5,270 bases of DNA from RBG-16-64-43 sp964353865 (lineage in GTDB: Bacteria; Chloroflexota; Anaerolineae; Anaerolineales; RBG-16-64-43), in NCBI GenBank assembly GCA_964353865.1, contig CAYGXJ010000088.1:1-5270 (forward strand), read 5' to 3'. The notes beneath the pieces were generated by a model, which worked only from the letters and a program-made list of their open reading frames with translations, did not search any database and was not told the DNA's origin. Positions 4,411 through 5,270 of the stretch are shown piece by piece. Within the stretch, counting starts at the first letter, position 1, and each line of letters opens with the position of its first letter. A program made the position numbers and the translations under genes.

Positions 4411-5270
4411 TCAGACCGCGCTCCGCCGTGCTGGCCGTCTCGCTGCAACCTCGTAGGGGCGGAACACCCCGAGCAGGTAGCCGGGCAAGCGGCCGTTGAT
4501 GGTCACGCCGCTGGACTGGTGCGAGATGCTTTCGACGACGCCGTGTTCGTGATACAGGCTGATGAGTTTGCCCTTCTCATGCGGAAGGCGGACGTGCAGG
4601 GGAAGCATGGCCTCGAACAGGAGCCGCTCGATGGCCGCCAGGAGCTGCTCGAGCCCGAGGGCCTGCAAAGCGGAAATGACCACAGCAGATTCGAAATGCT
4701 GCGCCAGGGCCGCGTCCGCGCGCGAAGGGTCGAGCGCGTCGGATTTATTGAGCGCGGTCACCACCGGCACATCGGGAATGTTGAGCGAGGTCAGGGTCTC
4801 ATGGACTGCCTGCGCTTGCTCGAGCGCATTGGGGTGAGTGAGGTCGACGACGTGCAAAAGCAGGTCGGCCTCGGCGATCTCTTCGAGCGTGGCGCGGAAC
4901 GCGGCCACGAGCGAGGTGGGCAGCTTCTGGATGAAACCCACGGTATCGGTCAGGAGCACGTTTCGCCCGCCGGGCAGGCGCACGCGGCGTGTGGTCGGGT
5001 CGAGCGTGGCAAACAACTGGTCGGCGGTGTAAACCCCGGCATGCGTCAGAGCGTTGAGCAGTGTGCTCTTGCCGGCGTTGGTGTAGCCCACCAGGGCGAC
5101 CACGGGAGTGCCCGAGCGGCGGCGCTGGGCGCGGTAGCGGCTGCGGTGGGCGCGCACCTTCTCGAGTTCGCGCTTGAGATGCGTGATGTGGCGGCTGATC
5201 TCGCGCTTGTCGATTTCGAGCTGCGTTTCGCCCGGTCCGCGCAGGCCCACCCCGCCGGTGCCGCCGCGCC
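4411..5270 (-). CDS. hflX: GTPase HflX, N-terminal part beyond the window edge
   Basis: HflX is a ribosome-binding GTPase of the TRAFAC/Obg-HflX class; in E. coli and others it splits stalled 70S ribosomes during stress. The frame is open through position 5270, and the residues before the GTG at 5250 (R-G-G-T-G-G) continue the family signature 'GG(V/I)GLRGPGETQLE'. That GTG is therefore internal and the gene is 5'-partial. Counting from 5250, a helical linker 'DKREISRHITHLKRELEKV' precedes the G domain: G1 'GYTNAGKS' (55-62), switch I 'ATLDPTTR' (81-88), G3 'DTVGF' (102-106), G4 'NKSD' (168-171) and G5 'SAL' (193-195). The C-terminal domain follows and ends with a basic tail 'RRPARRSAV'. All GTP-binding motifs are intact. 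The N-terminal HflX domain lies outside the window. The stop is directly followed by the CapA-like gene start. Confidence 0.96.
   Translation of the reverse strand, partial: RGGTGGVGLRGPGETQLEIDKREISRHITHLKRELEKVRAHRSRYRAQRRRSGTPVVALVGYTNAGKSTLLNALTHAGVYTADQLFATLDPTTRRVRLPGGRNVLLTDTVGFIQKLPTSLVAAFRATLEEIAEADLLLHVVDLTHPNALEQAQAVHETLTSLNIPDVPVVTALNKSDALDPSRADAALAQHFESAVVISALQALGLEQLLAAIERLLFEAMLPLHVRLPHEKGKLISLYHEHGVVESISHQSSGVTINGRLPGYLLGVFRPYEVAARRPARRSAV

Noticed and set aside
1..5270. CRISPR array, transposase, phage or defence system
   Set aside because: No regularly spaced repeats, transposase or integrase motifs, or defence-protein motifs were seen on either strand.

Overview
The window reads as GC-rich chromosomal DNA from a member of the Chloroflexota, probably Anaerolineae-like. 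This is inferred from three signs. One is a small secreted protein ending in the 'FLPLVLR' type tail that I associate with this phylum. The second is a DUF7452-like C-terminus directly before it. The third is a 137-aa protein resembling a conserved Chloroflexota hypothetical family. All of this is from recall of protein families; no search was run.

Layout. Positions 1-581 (+) hold the 3' end of a DUF7452-like gene, overlapped by one base by a small gene for a secreted protein. A 13-bp perfect hairpin follows, then about 290 bp with no convincing gene. Positions 893-2598 (-) hold a trans-translation locus, read right to left: smpB, an unrecognised 263-aa gene, then ssrA (tmRNA) with an exact TATAAT -10 box and a downstream terminator-like hairpin. 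Divergent from smpB is a 137-aa hypothetical gene (2689-3102, +) with a strong ribosome binding site. It converges on a minus-strand pair, hflX (running off the right edge) followed without a gap by a CapA-type lipoprotein gene. A C/G-rich inverted repeat lies between the convergent genes.

Function. The clearest biology is ribosome rescue. SmpB and tmRNA are the two core parts of trans-translation and are encoded on one strand within about 1.7 kb. The tmRNA has its own promoter, overlapping the very end of the gene between them. The predicted proteolysis tag is ANRTYAALPLAA. HflX, also a ribosome-associated factor (ribosome splitting under stress), lies about 1.8 kb upstream of smpB on the same strand, with the convergent repeat and a divergent gene in between. 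The window is therefore enriched for ribosome quality control, but it does not show a clearly new system. The best unknown is the 263-aa protein between smpB and ssrA.
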